Source: CAITWD01 sp963842065
GTDB lineage: Bacteria > Actinomycetota > Thermoleophilia > Miltoncostaeales > Miltoncostaeaceae
Length of the DNA stretch: 64,000 nt
Reading direction: 5' to 3'
NCBI GenBank assembly: GCA_963842065.1
Contig: CAWJEW010000009.1
Span: 62,001 to 126,000, forward strand
Below, piece by piece: positions 27,106 to 36,821 of the stretch (positions are counted from its first letter, which is position 1; each line of letters starts with the position of its first letter). The notes under the pieces were generated by a model. That model had not been told where the DNA came from. It worked only from the letters and a program-made list of their open reading frames with translations, and did no database searches. Position numbers and translations under genes: made by a program.

Positions 27106-27905
27106 CCCGTGTCCTGCTCGAGCGGATCAGCGTCGCGCGCGGCGAGCGCACGATCGTCAGCGATGTCTCGCTGACGATCGAATCGGGGTCGTGGCTGTGC
27201 CTGATCGGGCCCAACGGCGCCGGCAAGACGACGCTCTTGCATGCGCTGGCCGCGCTCATCCCCCACTCCGGGCGCGTGTTGGTCGGCGACGATGAGCTCT
27301 CGAAACTGCCCCGCCGAGGGCGGGCGCAGTCGATCGCGCTCGTTCAGCAGGATGCCCAGCTCCCCTCGGCCATGCGCGTCGCCGACTACGTGATGCTCGG
27401 GCGCACGCCGTACATCAGCTATTTCGGCCGCGAGGGTCGCGACGACCGGATCCGGGTCGCTGCGGTGCTCGAGCAGCTCGACCTGCTGGGGCTGAGCGAG
27501 CGCCCGCTCGCCCACCTGTCGGGCGGCGAGCGTCAGCGGGTCGTCGTCGCCCGCGCCCTGGCCCAGTCGCCGTCGATCCTGCTCCTGGACGAGCCGACAA
27601 CCTCGCTCGATCTCGGACGTCAGCTGCAGGTGCTCGAGCTCATCCGCGAGCAGCAGCACGCGTGTCGGCTCACCGTCATTAGCGCGACCCACGACCTCAC
27701 CCTTGCCGCCGCCTACGCGGATCGGCTGGCGCTGATCAGCTGCGGCGCGCTCGTCGCCAACGGGACCCCCAAAGACGTGCTGACGACGGCGATCCTGGGC
27801 GAGCACTACGGGGTCTCGCTGCGCGTCATCCACGACGAGGACGGTGGCGTCGCGGTGATCCCCATGCGCCCGGCCTCAAGCGACCGGGATCCCGGCGCCG
27901 TCTAG
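27102..27905 (+). CDS. btuD: Cobalamin ABC transporter ATPase
   Basis: 267 residues from ATG 27102 (ATGA overlap with btuC). Walker A GPNGAGKTT, Q-loop LVQQDAQLP, signature LSGGERQRVV, Walker B ILLLDEPTTSLD and H-loop ATHD are intact and typical of the FepC/BtuD subgroup. Third and last gene under the cobalamin riboswitch. Confidence 0.9.
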   Translation: MTRVLLERISVARGERTIVSDVSLTIESGSWLCLIGPNGAGKTTLLHALAALIPHSGRVLVGDDELSKLPRRGRAQSIALVQQDAQLPSAMRVADYVMLGRTPYISYFGREGRDDRIRVAAVLEQLDLLGLSERPLAHLSGGERQRVVVARALAQSPSILLLDEPTTSLDLGRQLQVLELIREQQHACRLTVISATHDLTLAAAYADRLALISCGALVANGTPKDVLTTAILGEHYGVSLRVIHDEDGGVAVIPMRPASSDRDPGAV

Positions 27906-27926
27906 CCGGCCGTCGTCCACGCCGGG

Positions 27927-28731
27927 CTATCCGGCGCGGTCCCCGCCGAGCACACACGCCCGGTACCGGGCGCCCAGCCGCCTGGTGACCGGTCCGGCGG
28001 TGCCGTTCCCGACCGGCGCACTGTCGACGGTGACGATGGCTGCGACGCCACGCAGCGCGCTCACCACGAAGACCTCGTCCGCACGCTGCCAGAGCGCCCG
28101 CTCGGCCGCCTGTACGATGACATCGCCGGCAATCTGCATCATCACGCGGCGTCCGATCCCCGGCAGCAGGCCCCGCGCCGGTGCGGTCCACAGGACGCCG
28201 TCGGCCACAACGAACACCGACGCCCGGCTCGCCTCCCCCAGGCGGCCCGACAGATCGGTCGTCAGCACGATGTCGGCGCCGACGGCGGCGGCGGCGCACT
28301 CGGCACGGACCCAGTGATCGCGTTCGGTGCGCTTGTGTTCGGCCGCGGCCTCGCCGGGCACCCACCCGCCCGGGAACGTGAGCGCCGACAACATTGGCGG
28401 CGTCGCGTCCAAGGGCTCGACCGGAGCCACCTCCACCACGCAGGCGGGACGCGCGCTCACCACGAGCCGTACGACCGCGTCGGCGGCCACGCAGCCCTCG
28501 AGCGCCGCATCGAGCTCGCGACGCGATGGCACCGACATCCGGCGCGCCATCGATGCCGAGCGCCCGCAGCGATGACGCCAGCCGCTCCAGATGGAGCGCC
28601 CGGTGGACGATCTGCCCGTCGTAGGCACGCATCGTCTCGATCAGCCCCGCGCCGGCCTGGGCGTCCAGCGTCGGGCGCGCAGGCGCGGAGGCACCGCGGT
28701 ACTGCACGCCGTTGATCCGGACTACACGCAC
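27927..28731 (-). CDS. pabC: Aminodeoxychorismate lyase-type class IV aminotransferase, one apparent frameshift
   Basis: Begins MRVVRINGVQYRGASAPA at 28731, ten bases inside the end of pabB. The N-terminal half (LIETMRAYDGQIVHRALHLERL) is in one frame; around 28515-28535 it moves to another, where RRELDAALEGCVAADAVVRL, EHKRTERDHWV (region of the PLP lysine), LGEASRASVFVVADG and LLPGIGRRVMM complete the fold to the stop at 27927. It releases pyruvate from aminodeoxychorismate to give p-aminobenzoate for folate. The overlap with pabB supports this over a branched-chain aminotransferase. Confidence 0.72.
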
Positions 28732-30122
28732 CCGAGCGCCTCAAGGAAGGGTCGCGCCTTGGCCATGGCCTCGGCGTGCTCGGCCGCCGGATCGGAATCC
28801 CAGGTCACCGCACCGCCGCTCCAGTACCACGCCCGGACGCCGTCCAGCCACGCGGTGCGGATCAGCACGCTCGCCTCGAGCCCGCCGTCGGGGCCAACGG
28901 CCACCATGCTGCCGAACGCCGGGCCACGGGGCACCGGCTCGAGCTCGGCGATCACCTGCATCGACGCCAGCTTCGGGCAGCCGGTGATCGAGCCGCCCGG
29001 GAACACGGCACCGAGCACGTCGGCGGCACGCGTGCCGGTCGCGAGTTCGGCGCGCACCTCGCTGACCAGATGCTCCACGTAGCCTGTCGCCAGCGGCGCC
29101 ATCAGCCGCGGCACCGAGACGCCCCCCGGTCGGGCCACGCGGCCGAGATCGTTGCGGACCAGGTCGACGATCATCACGTGCTCGGACCGATCCTTCGGGT
29201 TGGCCGCCAGCTCCGCGCCGGAACCGAGCGGCGCTGTGCCCTTGATCGGATCGCTCGAGGCGACGGCGTCGCGAATGGTCAGCAGACGCTCGGGCGAGGC
29301 CGAGACGAGGGTTCCGTGCGGCGTCGCGAAGTACGCGCGATGCGACGCAGGACCGGCGGCCGCCCAGAGACGCTCGGCGAAATGCGGCGCGCCGGCATCC
29401 CAGGACGCCGATAGGCGCTGGACAAGGTTCACCTGCGAGCAGTCCCCCGCCACGATCCGCCGTACGATCTCGCGCACCAGACCGGCGTAGGCACCGGCGT
29501 CCAGCGAGCTCGTGGGTACCGGCGCCGTCTGATGTGCACGCTGCGCCTGCGCACTGCGCGGTCTGCGCGCGGCCTCCGCAAGGCGCCGCGCCGACTGTCC
29601 CCCGCCCAGGATCCGGCAACGCCCGCCGTCGATGATCTCGGCGATCGCCCCGTAGCGGCACAGCACGGCCGCGGGCGGTTCGCTCCGCGCGGCCGCCGGC
29701 CGCGGGGACGACTCGTCACGCGCACCGAGGTCATAGCCCAGGTACCCGCACCATCCGCCCAGCGGTCCCGCGGTGCGTGCACGCACCGGAGTATCCAGCG
29801 CGCCCCAGACCGCGGGCCCCGCCACGACCTCGACCGGATCGGCGGCCACAAGCGTCGTCCCGAGGTACCGGACCATCACCGCATACGCTCGATCGGCAAG
29901 CGCGAGCACCAGATCCTCGGCGCGGACGGCGTCCCCGAGGGTGATCGCGCCACCGCCGGCACGCGATGCGGGACGCGGGGACGCAGCGGGCACGGGCGAG
30001 GAGGGCGGCACGCGCCGAGCGTATCGGTTCGGGCGATCCGCACCTGTCCCGACCGAGGTGTGCACGCCGCGCGGGCCCCGATCGTCGTAGAGTGATCTCT
30101 CCGCGGCGGTGCGCTCGCTCAT
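28722..30122 (-). CDS. pabB: Aminodeoxychorismate synthase component I (chorismate-binding)
   Basis: 466 residues from ATG 30122; the reading frame continues upstream, so the exact start is uncertain. The chorismate-binding core is complete: DCSQVNLVQRLSASW, PIKGTAPLGSG, NPKDRSEHVMIVDLVRNDLG and FPGGSITGCPKLASMQVI, then AWYWSGGAVTWDSDP. Together with an amidotransferase it aminates chorismate. TrpE (anthranilate synthase) shares these motifs; the directly overlapping pabC gene is why PabB is preferred. The promoter region is shared with the divergent deacetylase-family gene 35 bases away. Confidence 0.82.
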   Translation of the reverse strand: MSERTAAERSLYDDRGPRGVHTSVGTGADRPNRYARRVPPSSPVPAASPRPASRAGGGAITLGDAVRAEDLVLALADRAYAVMVRYLGTTLVAADPVEVVAGPAVWGALDTPVRARTAGPLGGWCGYLGYDLGARDESSPRPAAARSEPPAAVLCRYGAIAEIIDGGRCRILGGGQSARRLAEAARRPRSAQAQRAHQTAPVPTSSLDAGAYAGLVREIVRRIVAGDCSQVNLVQRLSASWDAGAPHFAERLWAAAGPASHRAYFATPHGTLVSASPERLLTIRDAVASSDPIKGTAPLGSGAELAANPKDRSEHVMIVDLVRNDLGRVARPGGVSVPRLMAPLATGYVEHLVSEVRAELATGTRAADVLGAVFPGGSITGCPKLASMQVIAELEPVPRGPAFGSMVAVGPDGGLEASVLIRTAWLDGVRAWYWSGGAVTWDSDPAAEHAEAMAKARPFLEALGCV

Positions 30123-30157
30123 CCGCCCGGACCCGCCCCCGAGCAAACCGAGCGCCC

Positions 30158-31336
30158 GTGACCGCACTCTCGCTTCTGGTCGTCCATCGGGATCAGATGG
30201 GCATGCGGTTCGGTGGGGACCATCCCACCGACCAGCGCCGGCATCAACTGGCGGTCGCCCTCTGCCGCGAAACCGGCCTGTTTGCACTGCCAGGTGTGGC
30301 TCTGCAGGCGCCGCCGCCGCCGCTCGGAGACGACGAGCTCGCGCGCGTCTTCGCGCCCGCGTTCATCCGGGCCGTCCACCGCTACAGCGAGAACCCGATC
30401 CTGGCCGCCGCGCCCGACGCGGCGCAGTGGGGCATCGGCGGCGACAACAACGCCTACGCCGGAATGCATGAGGACTCGGCGCGGGTGTCCGCGGCAGCGG
30501 CTGCGGCGGCCACCGCGGTCGCCGGCGGGCGTGCCCGGCGGGCGTTCGTCCCGGCCGCGGGCGCGCACCACGGCACCCACAACCGCGCATGGGGCTTCGG
30601 CATCTACAACGAGACCGCGGTCGCGGTGCAGTGGCTGCTCGACGCCGGGCTCGAACGCGTGGCCTACATCGATCTGGATGTCCACCACGGCAACGGAACG
30701 CAGTGGATCTTCTATGAGAACCCGTGCGTGATGACCGTCTCGGTGCATGAGTCTGGTCGCCACCTGTTCCCTGGGTCCGGGTTTCCCCAGGAGACGGGCG
30801 GCCCCGGTGCTCCCGGCTTCGCGGCGAACCTGGCGCTGCCGCCCTTTGCGGGCAACGACGCCTATCGCAGGGCCATGGCCGAGTTCGTGGTGCCGGTCGT
30901 CACGGCCTTCCGGCCGGACGCGATCGTCACCCAGTGCGGCGTCGACCATCACCACGCCGATCCGCTTGCCCACATGCTGACGACCATGGAGCTGTACCCG
31001 GAGCTGTGGGCGACGCTGGACATCTTGGCGAACGAGCTCTGCCAGGGCCGCTGGGTCGCCCTGGGCGGCGGCGGCTACAACCCGTGCGTGGCACCCCCGC
31101 GCGCGTGGGCGGCGCTGGCGCACCGCATGGTCGGCAGCACACCGTCGGACCCCCTGCCCGAGCCCTGGCGCGAAGCGGCGCGGATCCTCGGCTGCGACGA
31201 GCCCGCCCGCACATGGACCGAAGACCATCCCCCGGCAGCCGAGCCCGACCGCGACCGCGAGACGGCCGCCCACGTCGACCAGGCGATCGCGCGCACACGC
31301 CTGTGCCTGAGCCCCTTCTGGCCGACGCTGCGCTAG
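30158..31336 (+). CDS. Histone deacetylase / AcuC-family hydrolase, second copy
   Basis: 392 residues from GTG 30158, divergent from pabB. Active-site blocks are all present in one frame: HRDQMGMRFGGDHPTDQRR, GAHHGTHNRAWGFGIYNE (His dyad), YIDLDVHHGNGTQWIFYEN (zinc ligands), QCGVDHHHADPLAHM (third zinc ligand region) and LGGGGYNPCVAPPRAW (catalytic Tyr). It shares the plan of the gene at 14297-15452 but is not very close to it, so these are old paralogues. Probable zinc-dependent lysine or polyamine deacylase; substrate unknown. Its stop overlaps that of the converging hydrolase. Confidence 0.88.
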   Translation: MTALSLLVVHRDQMGMRFGGDHPTDQRRHQLAVALCRETGLFALPGVALQAPPPPLGDDELARVFAPAFIRAVHRYSENPILAAAPDAAQWGIGGDNNAYAGMHEDSARVSAAAAAAATAVAGGRARRAFVPAAGAHHGTHNRAWGFGIYNETAVAVQWLLDAGLERVAYIDLDVHHGNGTQWIFYENPCVMTVSVHESGRHLFPGSGFPQETGGPGAPGFAANLALPPFAGNDAYRRAMAEFVVPVVTAFRPDAIVTQCGVDHHHADPLAHMLTTMELYPELWATLDILANELCQGRWVALGGGGYNPCVAPPRAWAALAHRMVGSTPSDPLPEPWREAARILGCDEPARTWTEDHPPAAEPDRDRETAAHVDQAIARTRLCLSPFWPTLR

Positions 31337-32062
31337 CCGGCGGCCGCCGCGCGCGCCGGGCGCACGACTGCCGCGGTGTGCTCGGGCGCATCCCACATCA
31401 GGATGTGGCCACTGTCGATGTCGACCTCCGCGAGCCGCGGTCCGCACTCCTGACGCAGCCTGGCCCGCAGCGCCTCCGAGACGTATGGCTCCCGGCGGGC
31501 CGTCAGGAGCGTCACGGGGCCCCTCCAGCGACCGAGGGTCGGCACCGGTCGGGCCATCTCGCTCCACGCGCCGATCGCGGCGGCGCGGGAGAACCGGAGC
31601 CGGTAGCGGCCATCCTCGTCGCAGCCAAGGAACGCCGCCAGATCCTCCTCCAGGGCCCACCGGCCCTCGCCGCGGAGATCGGCCTCCGCGGCCGACTGGC
31701 AGATGGCCGGATCGATGCACGGCGGCCGGATCGAGCAAGATCAGCGCGCGGACCCGCCCCGGCGCCCGCGCAGCAAGCACTAGGGCGATCAGGCCGCCGA
31801 ACGAGTGGCCGATGACCTCGATCGGGTCGTCAATGGCGAGCACGTCCAGCGTCTCCAGGACGTCGGCCACGCGCGTTGCCAGATCCCACGGCGGATCCCA
31901 GCCCGAACGCCCGTGACCGCGCAGATCCGGCGCGAGGACTCGGGCGTCGGGCAACGCGTCCTCGGCAAGCCGCCGGTAGCGGCCGCCATGGTTGCGCACG
32001 CCGTGCAGGGCAAGCACCGGCGGCCCGGCCGGTGGTCCGTATGTCTGGGTGTGCAGCCGCAT
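31333..32062 (-). CDS. Alpha/beta hydrolase, with one apparent frameshift
   Basis: Starts MRLHTQTYGPPAGPPVLALH at 32062 (GTG starts at 32086 and 32113 are alternatives). The oxyanion block ALHGVRNHGGRYRRLAED, APDLRGHGRSGW and the nucleophile elbow IEVIGHSFGGLIALV (Ser in GHSFG) are in one frame. Near 31717 a surplus base shifts it; dropping that base gives AAVIDPAICQSAAEADLRGE and the chain continues to VDIDSGHILMWDAPE, which holds the catalytic His. Substrate unknown. Directly downstream of the ModA-like gene. Confidence 0.7.
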
Positions 32063-32116
32063 CCGCGCCGCGATTATGGACGTCACCCCGCCCCCATCGC
32101 CAGCGCTCCACACGTG

Positions 32117-32890
32117 CTAGGGCACCGAGAACCCGAATCGTTTGAGGTAGGCGCGCCCATTGGGACCAGACAGGTAGGCGAGGAACGCCAGCGCCGCCGC
32201 CGGGTGCGGCGCGTTGGTGAGCACGGCGGCCGCATCGCTGATCACGGGCTCCGCCGACGCCGGAATCGGCACCGTGTGGACCTTGTTGCCGAGCGCGTGG
32301 GCTTGGCTGGCATAGGCGACGGCGGCGTCAGCGTCGCCGAGCACGACGGTGGTGGTGATCGTCGCGGCGTCCGGCGCCTCGCGAACCACGTTCGACAGTG
32401 CGGCGTCCGCCCCGAGCTGCGCGAGCATGGCGCGGGTGTCGCGCCCGATCGAGGACTCGGGGCTGCCGATGACCAGCCGAACCCCGGGCTTGGTGAGATC
32501 GGCGACCGAACGGATCCGCGCGGGGTTGCCGGGCGGGGTGATCACCACCAGCTCGTCGTGGGCGATCACCACGGGCGGGCCGGTCAGTCCCCGCGCATGC
32601 AGGGCGGTCGGCGTCGCGGTGTCGGCCGCCACGAGCACGTCCGCGGAGACACCCTCGATGACCTCGGCAGCAAGCGCGTCGGCGTTGCCCGAGCTGATGC
32701 GATCGACGGGTGCCATCGCCGCGACCACCGGCGCCAGGGGCGAGGCGACCAGGACCGACACGCCCGACGGGGCATGTCCGATCGATGTTGAGGCAGAGGT
32801 GGTCGAGGGCGAGGTCACACGCACGATGATCGCCCCGACGCCGATCAGCACGAAGATCGCCGCCAGCCGCAGTGCTCCCCGCACGCTCAC
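32117..32890 (-). CDS. ModA-like periplasmic molybdate-type binding protein
   Basis: 257 residues. A hydrophobic helix at 8-25 (LRLAAIFVLIGVGAIIV) acts as signal or anchor with no lipobox. The mature part follows the ModA pattern: VLVASPLAPVVAAMAP, ADVLVAADTATP, VVIAHDELVVITPPGNPARI, VIGSPESSIGRDTRAML and AVAYASQAHALG, ending with AFLAYLSGPNGRAYLKRFGF. No ModB permease or ModC ATPase lies nearby, so the protein may use components encoded elsewhere or bind another oxyanion. Confidence 0.72.
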   Translation of the reverse strand: MSVRGALRLAAIFVLIGVGAIIVRVTSPSTTSASTSIGHAPSGVSVLVASPLAPVVAAMAPVDRISSGNADALAAEVIEGVSADVLVAADTATPTALHARGLTGPPVVIAHDELVVITPPGNPARIRSVADLTKPGVRLVIGSPESSIGRDTRAMLAQLGADAALSNVVREAPDAATITTTVVLGDADAAVAYASQAHALGNKVHTVPIPASAEPVISDAAAVLTNAPHPAAALAFLAYLSGPNGRAYLKRFGFSVP

Positions 32891-32962
32891 CGCGGACCGC
32901 CCGAGGCGATCATCCCGCCGCGCCGCGTGTGCCGACGGCGCCGGACGTCACCGTCCACCATC

Positions 32963-34156
32963 TCAGCTGCGTGACGGCAGCCCGTCCAGGGCCGCCCCGA
33001 TGCGCGCCACCGCCTCGCGCAGCCGCTCGACCGGCTGCGTGTAGGCGATGCGCAGATGCCGTTCGGGGGCCGCATCCCCAAAGTCGCGGCCGGGCGTCAG
33101 GGCCACGCCCGTCGTCTCGAGCAGCCACTCGGCGAACGCGAAGCTGTCGTCGGTGAATGCCGACACATCGCAGTAGATGTAGAAGGCACCGTGCGGCCGC
33201 GCGCGCACCGCGAAACCGATCTTCGGCAGCTCGTCCAGCAGCACGTCGCGCCTGGCACCCAGTTCGGCCCGACGGGCCTCGACAACCGCCAGTCCCGCGG
33301 GTGCGAGCGCGGCGAGCGCCGCATACTGCGCCGGGGTCGGCGCGCTGATGTACAGGTTCTGGGCAACCTTCTCGATCTCGCGCGTGCACCCCTCGGGGAC
33401 GACCAGCCAGCCGAGCCGCCAGCCGGTCATCTGGAAGTACTTGGAGAAGCTGTTGACCACCCAGACGTCGTCGGCGACCGCCAGGACCGTCTGGGCAGGT
33501 CCGTCGTAGACCAGCCCCTGGTAGATCTCGTCGGCGATCAGCACGCCGTCGCGCTCGCGGCAGACCGCCGCCAGCGCCGTCCACTCCGCCGGGTCGAGGC
33601 ACGTTCCTGTCGGGTTCGAGGGTGATGCGGCAATCGCCGCGCGCGTGCCCGGACCCCAGGCCGCGCGCGCCAGCTGGGCGGTCAGCTGGTACGCGTCGTC
33701 CGGCCCGCTGGGCACCAGGACCGGCTCCGCATCCAGAAAGCGCACGAAGTTGCGGTTACACGGGTAGCCCGGGTCGGCCATCAGCACCCGCTCGCCGGGG
33801 TCGACCAGCGCCCCGAGAGCCATCAGCAGGGCGGCGCTCGATCCCGCGGTGACCACGATGCGCTCCATCGGCACCACGACCCCAAAGGTCGCGGCGTACC
33901 AGCGCGAGATCGCCTCGCGTAGCTCCGGCATGCCGACCGCCGAGGTGTAGAACATCGGCTCGCTGGCAAGGGCCTCCTGAGCCGCCCGGATCACCGGTGG
34001 CGGCGTCGGGAAGTCCGGCTCGCCGACCTCCAGATGAATGACGTCGCGTCCGGCCGCCTCGAGACGGCGCGCGGCATCGAGAACCTCCATCACCTCGAAC
34101 GGGGCGATCTGGGCCACGCGCTGCGCGAGATCGGGTCGGACGGGCATTCCTGACAT
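32963..34156 (-). CDS. PLP-dependent aminotransferase, class I/II (aspartate aminotransferase-like)
   Basis: 397 residues from ATG 34156; a second ATG lies four codons in. The fold-type I features are EVGEPDFPTPPPVI, YTSAVGMPELREAISRWY, ASPSNPTGTCLDP (Asn of the PLP site), IADEIYQGLVYDG (Asp/Tyr contacts), NSFSKYFQMTGWRLGWLV (Schiff-base Lys) and LRIAYTQPVERL (substrate Arg). Such enzymes transfer amino groups between amino and keto acids. It follows trpA by about 75 bases on the same strand, so an aromatic amino acid role is possible but not shown. Confidence 0.86.
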   Translation of the reverse strand: MSGMPVRPDLAQRVAQIAPFEVMEVLDAARRLEAAGRDVIHLEVGEPDFPTPPPVIRAAQEALASEPMFYTSAVGMPELREAISRWYAATFGVVVPMERIVVTAGSSAALLMALGALVDPGERVLMADPGYPCNRNFVRFLDAEPVLVPSGPDDAYQLTAQLARAAWGPGTRAAIAASPSNPTGTCLDPAEWTALAAVCRERDGVLIADEIYQGLVYDGPAQTVLAVADDVWVVNSFSKYFQMTGWRLGWLVVPEGCTREIEKVAQNLYISAPTPAQYAALAALAPAGLAVVEARRAELGARRDVLLDELPKIGFAVRARPHGAFYIYCDVSAFTDDSFAFAEWLLETTGVALTPGRDFGDAAPERHLRIAYTQPVERLREAVARIGAALDGLPSRS

Positions 34157-34232
34157 GCTCGCAGTTCCGCGCCGGAGATGTGGCGGGTCGCCGCTCGCCT
34201 CAGGCGACGAGCGTCCGCGCCCACGGGCTCGA

Positions 34233-35036
34233 CTACGACCCCCGGGCTGCATCCGCAAGCGCGTCCGCAAGCTCGGCCCCGTAGGCATCCAGCGCCGCGA
34301 CCGCAGCAGCGTGGCTCGGGGCGTCGTCGATGAGGCGAATCAGATGGCTGGCGATCACCACGCCGTCGGCGAACTCGCCGATGGCTCGGGCCTGCGCGGG
34401 CGTGCGGATCCCGAAGCCCACGGCGAGCGGGCTCGCGATCGCCCGTCGCGCCCGCTCCACGAAGCCGCGCAGCTGGTCGTCGACGGCAACCTCGCCGCCG
34501 GTCACACCCGCGACGGAGACCAGATACGTGAACGCATCGGCACGCGTGCCGATCGCCGCTAGCCGTGTGTCGCTCGTCGTTGGCGCGGCCAGTGGGACGA
34601 TCGCCACGCCCGCCGCACGCGCCGCATCCCGGATCGCCTCGCCTTCATCCGACGGCAGATCCGGGATGATCACCCCGGCCACGTCCGCGGCCGCCGCCCT
34701 GGCAAAGAACGCCTCGGGCCCCGCGGCGAGGATCAGGGTCACGTAGGTCATCAGCACGACCGGCGGCCCGCCGCGCAGGGCAGACGCGACCCCGATCACG
34801 TCATCCGGACGCGTGCCCGCCTCGAGGGCGAGATGGCCCGCGGCCTGGATGGTCGGACCGTCGGCAAGCGGATCCGAGAACGGAATCCCGAGCTCGAGGA
34901 TGTCCGCGTGGGGCGCGAGAGCGCGGGCGTAATCGAGACTCTCGGCGACGCTCGGATATCCTCCCATCACGTACGGGATCAGCGCCGGACGGTCACTTGG
35001 GAACGCGGCCCTCAGGCGCGCCGCGCCGTCAGGCAT
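34233..35036 (-). CDS. trpA: Tryptophan synthase alpha chain
   Basis: 267 residues from ATG 35036, which lies inside the last codons of trpB (8-base overlap). ELGIPFSDPLADGPTIQAAG holds the catalytic Glu, followed by GVIIPDLPSDEGEAI with the catalytic Asp, and YLVSVAGVTGG plus VGFGIRTPAQA bind the phosphate. It cleaves indole-3-glycerol phosphate to indole, passed to TrpB. Last of the trpF-trpB-trpA run. Confidence 0.93.
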   Translation of the reverse strand: MPDGAARLRAAFPSDRPALIPYVMGGYPSVAESLDYARALAPHADILELGIPFSDPLADGPTIQAAGHLALEAGTRPDDVIGVASALRGGPPVVLMTYVTLILAAGPEAFFARAAAADVAGVIIPDLPSDEGEAIRDAARAAGVAIVPLAAPTTSDTRLAAIGTRADAFTYLVSVAGVTGGEVAVDDQLRGFVERARRAIASPLAVGFGIRTPAQARAIGEFADGVVIASHLIRLIDDAPSHAAAVAALDAYGAELADALADAARGS

Positions 35037-36213
35037 CGATACCCAGCGCCGCACCGGCCTGCTCGACGTCCTTGTCGCCGCGCCCGGACAGGCAGACTAC
35101 GACCGGTCCGTCGGCGCCGAGCGTCGTCCCTTCACGGGCCAAGATTGCGAGCGCGTGCGCGCTCTCGAGGGCCGGGATGATGCCCTCGGTCTGGCTCAGC
35201 GCCAGGAACGCATCGAGCGCCTCCTGATCGGTGGCCGCCACGTACCGGACCCTGCCGGTATCGCGCAGGTGGCTGTGCTCGGGCCCGACCCCGGGGTAGT
35301 CCAGGCCCGCCGAAATCGAGTGCGCCTCGGCGACCTGGCCGTCCTCGTCCTGGAGCAGGTAGCTCAACGACCCGTGCAGTACGCCCGGCTTGCCAAACTC
35401 CAGCGAGGCCCCGTGGTGACCGGTGTCGATACCCTCTCCAGCCGCCTCGACGCCGAGAAGCCGGACCTGCGGGTCATCGAGGAATTCGCGGAACATCCCG
35501 ATCGCGTTCGACCCACCGCCGACGCAGGCGACCGCAACGGCCGGCAATCGCCCTTCGCACTCGAGGATCTGCGCGCGGGTCTCACGCCCGATGACCGACT
35601 GCAGCTCGGCCACGATCTCGGGATACGGGGCGGGTCCGACCGCCGAGCCGATCACGTAGTGCGTGTCGGTGACGTTGGTCACCCAGTCCCGGATCGCCTC
35701 CGAGGTGGCGTGCTTGAGGGTCCCGGTGCCGGCGTCGACCGGACGCACCTCGGCGCCCAGCAGCTTCATGCGGATCACGTTCAGCCGCTGGCGGTGCATG
35801 TCGGTGCGCCCCATGTAGACGCAGCAGCGCATCCCGAACAGTGCCGCCGCGGTGGCGGTGGCGACCCCGTGCTGACCCGCGCCGGTCTCGGCGATGATCC
35901 GCCGCTTGCCCATACGCTGGGCGAGCAGCACCTGCCCCAAGGCGTTGTTGATCTTGTGCGCGCCGGTGTGACAGAGGTCCTCGCGCTTGAGGTACAAGCG
36001 CTCCACGCCGTACCGCGCAGCGAGGCGCTCGGCCCGATACAGCGGGGTCGGACGCCCGACGAACGACGCCAGCAGGCCGCCGAGCTCGGCCACAAAGGCG
36101 GGCTCACGACGATAACGGGCGTAGGCCTCGCCAAGCTCGTCGAGAGCGCCGATCACGGTCTCGGGAACGTAGCGTCCGCCATACGGCCCGAATCGCGCCG
36201 CGAGTTCAGGCAC
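35029..36213 (-). CDS. trpB: Tryptophan synthase beta chain
   Basis: 394 residues, standard length. FGPYGGRYVPETV at the start, LKREDLCHTGAHKINNALGQ with the PLP lysine, AETGAGQHGVATATAAALFG, and CVGGGSNAIGMF for phosphate binding are diagnostic. It joins indole and serine to give tryptophan. Start and stop overlap trpF and trpA by eight bases each, so the three genes are tightly coupled. Confidence 0.95.
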   Translation of the reverse strand: MPELAARFGPYGGRYVPETVIGALDELGEAYARYRREPAFVAELGGLLASFVGRPTPLYRAERLAARYGVERLYLKREDLCHTGAHKINNALGQVLLAQRMGKRRIIAETGAGQHGVATATAAALFGMRCCVYMGRTDMHRQRLNVIRMKLLGAEVRPVDAGTGTLKHATSEAIRDWVTNVTDTHYVIGSAVGPAPYPEIVAELQSVIGRETRAQILECEGRLPAVAVACVGGGSNAIGMFREFLDDPQVRLLGVEAAGEGIDTGHHGASLEFGKPGVLHGSLSYLLQDEDGQVAEAHSISAGLDYPGVGPEHSHLRDTGRVRYVAATDQEALDAFLALSQTEGIIPALESAHALAILAREGTTLGADGPVVVCLSGRGDKDVEQAGAALGIDA

Positions 36214-36820
36214 CGCGCACCGCCGTCATAAACGCTTCGACCTTCTCACGATCCTTGAATCCGGGTGACGACTCGACACCGCTCGAGACATCGACAACCG
36301 CCGGATTGAGCATCCTGATCGCCTGCGCAACGTTATCCGGTCGCAGGCCGCCGGCAAGTCCGAACGGATAGTCCGGTCGATGCGCCGCCAGCACCGCCCA
36401 ATCCAGGCGGACCCCGGCGCCGCCGTAGAGCCCGGGAACCGCCGCGTCGAAGAGCACCAGGTCGGCCGCGCCGGCGCCCACGCTGGCGATCGCCTCAGGA
36501 CCGGTGAACGGCACGCTGAGGATCACCGCCAAGCCGGTGGCGTTGCGGGCATCACCGACGTCGACCGCCCCGTGCAGCTGCACGTGGGTCAGCCCGATCC
36601 GGTCGGCGGCGCGCTCGAGCTCGGCCGGCCTGGCGTCCACGAAGACCCCGACGCGGGCAACATCGTCCGGAACGCCAGCCAGCACCTCGGCGGCACGCGC
36701 GATCTCGACATAGCGCGGGCTCTCGGGCACCAGCACGACGCCGACCGCCCAGGCCCCCGCCCGCACGCAGGCCTCCGCCTGGCGGGGCTCGGTCAGGCCG
36801 CAGATCTTCACCTTGACCAC
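36206..36820 (-). CDS. trpF: Phosphoribosylanthranilate isomerase
   Basis: 204 residues from GTG 36820, one base after the histidine kinase stop. VKICGLTEPRQAEACVRAG contains the catalytic Cys, HVQLHGAVDVG and LVLFDAAVPGLYGG the catalytic Asp region, and FGLAGGLRPDNVAQAI plus VVDVSSGVESSPGFKD bind phosphate. It acts in the third step of tryptophan synthesis. No leader or attenuator can lie in front of it because the kinase gene is directly upstream. Confidence 0.93.
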   Translation of the reverse strand: MVKVKICGLTEPRQAEACVRAGAWAVGVVLVPESPRYVEIARAAEVLAGVPDDVARVGVFVDARPAELERAADRIGLTHVQLHGAVDVGDARNATGLAVILSVPFTGPEAIASVGAGAADLVLFDAAVPGLYGGAGVRLDWAVLAAHRPDYPFGLAGGLRPDNVAQAIRMLNPAVVDVSSGVESSPGFKDREKVEAFMTAVRGA

Positions 36821-36821
36821 G

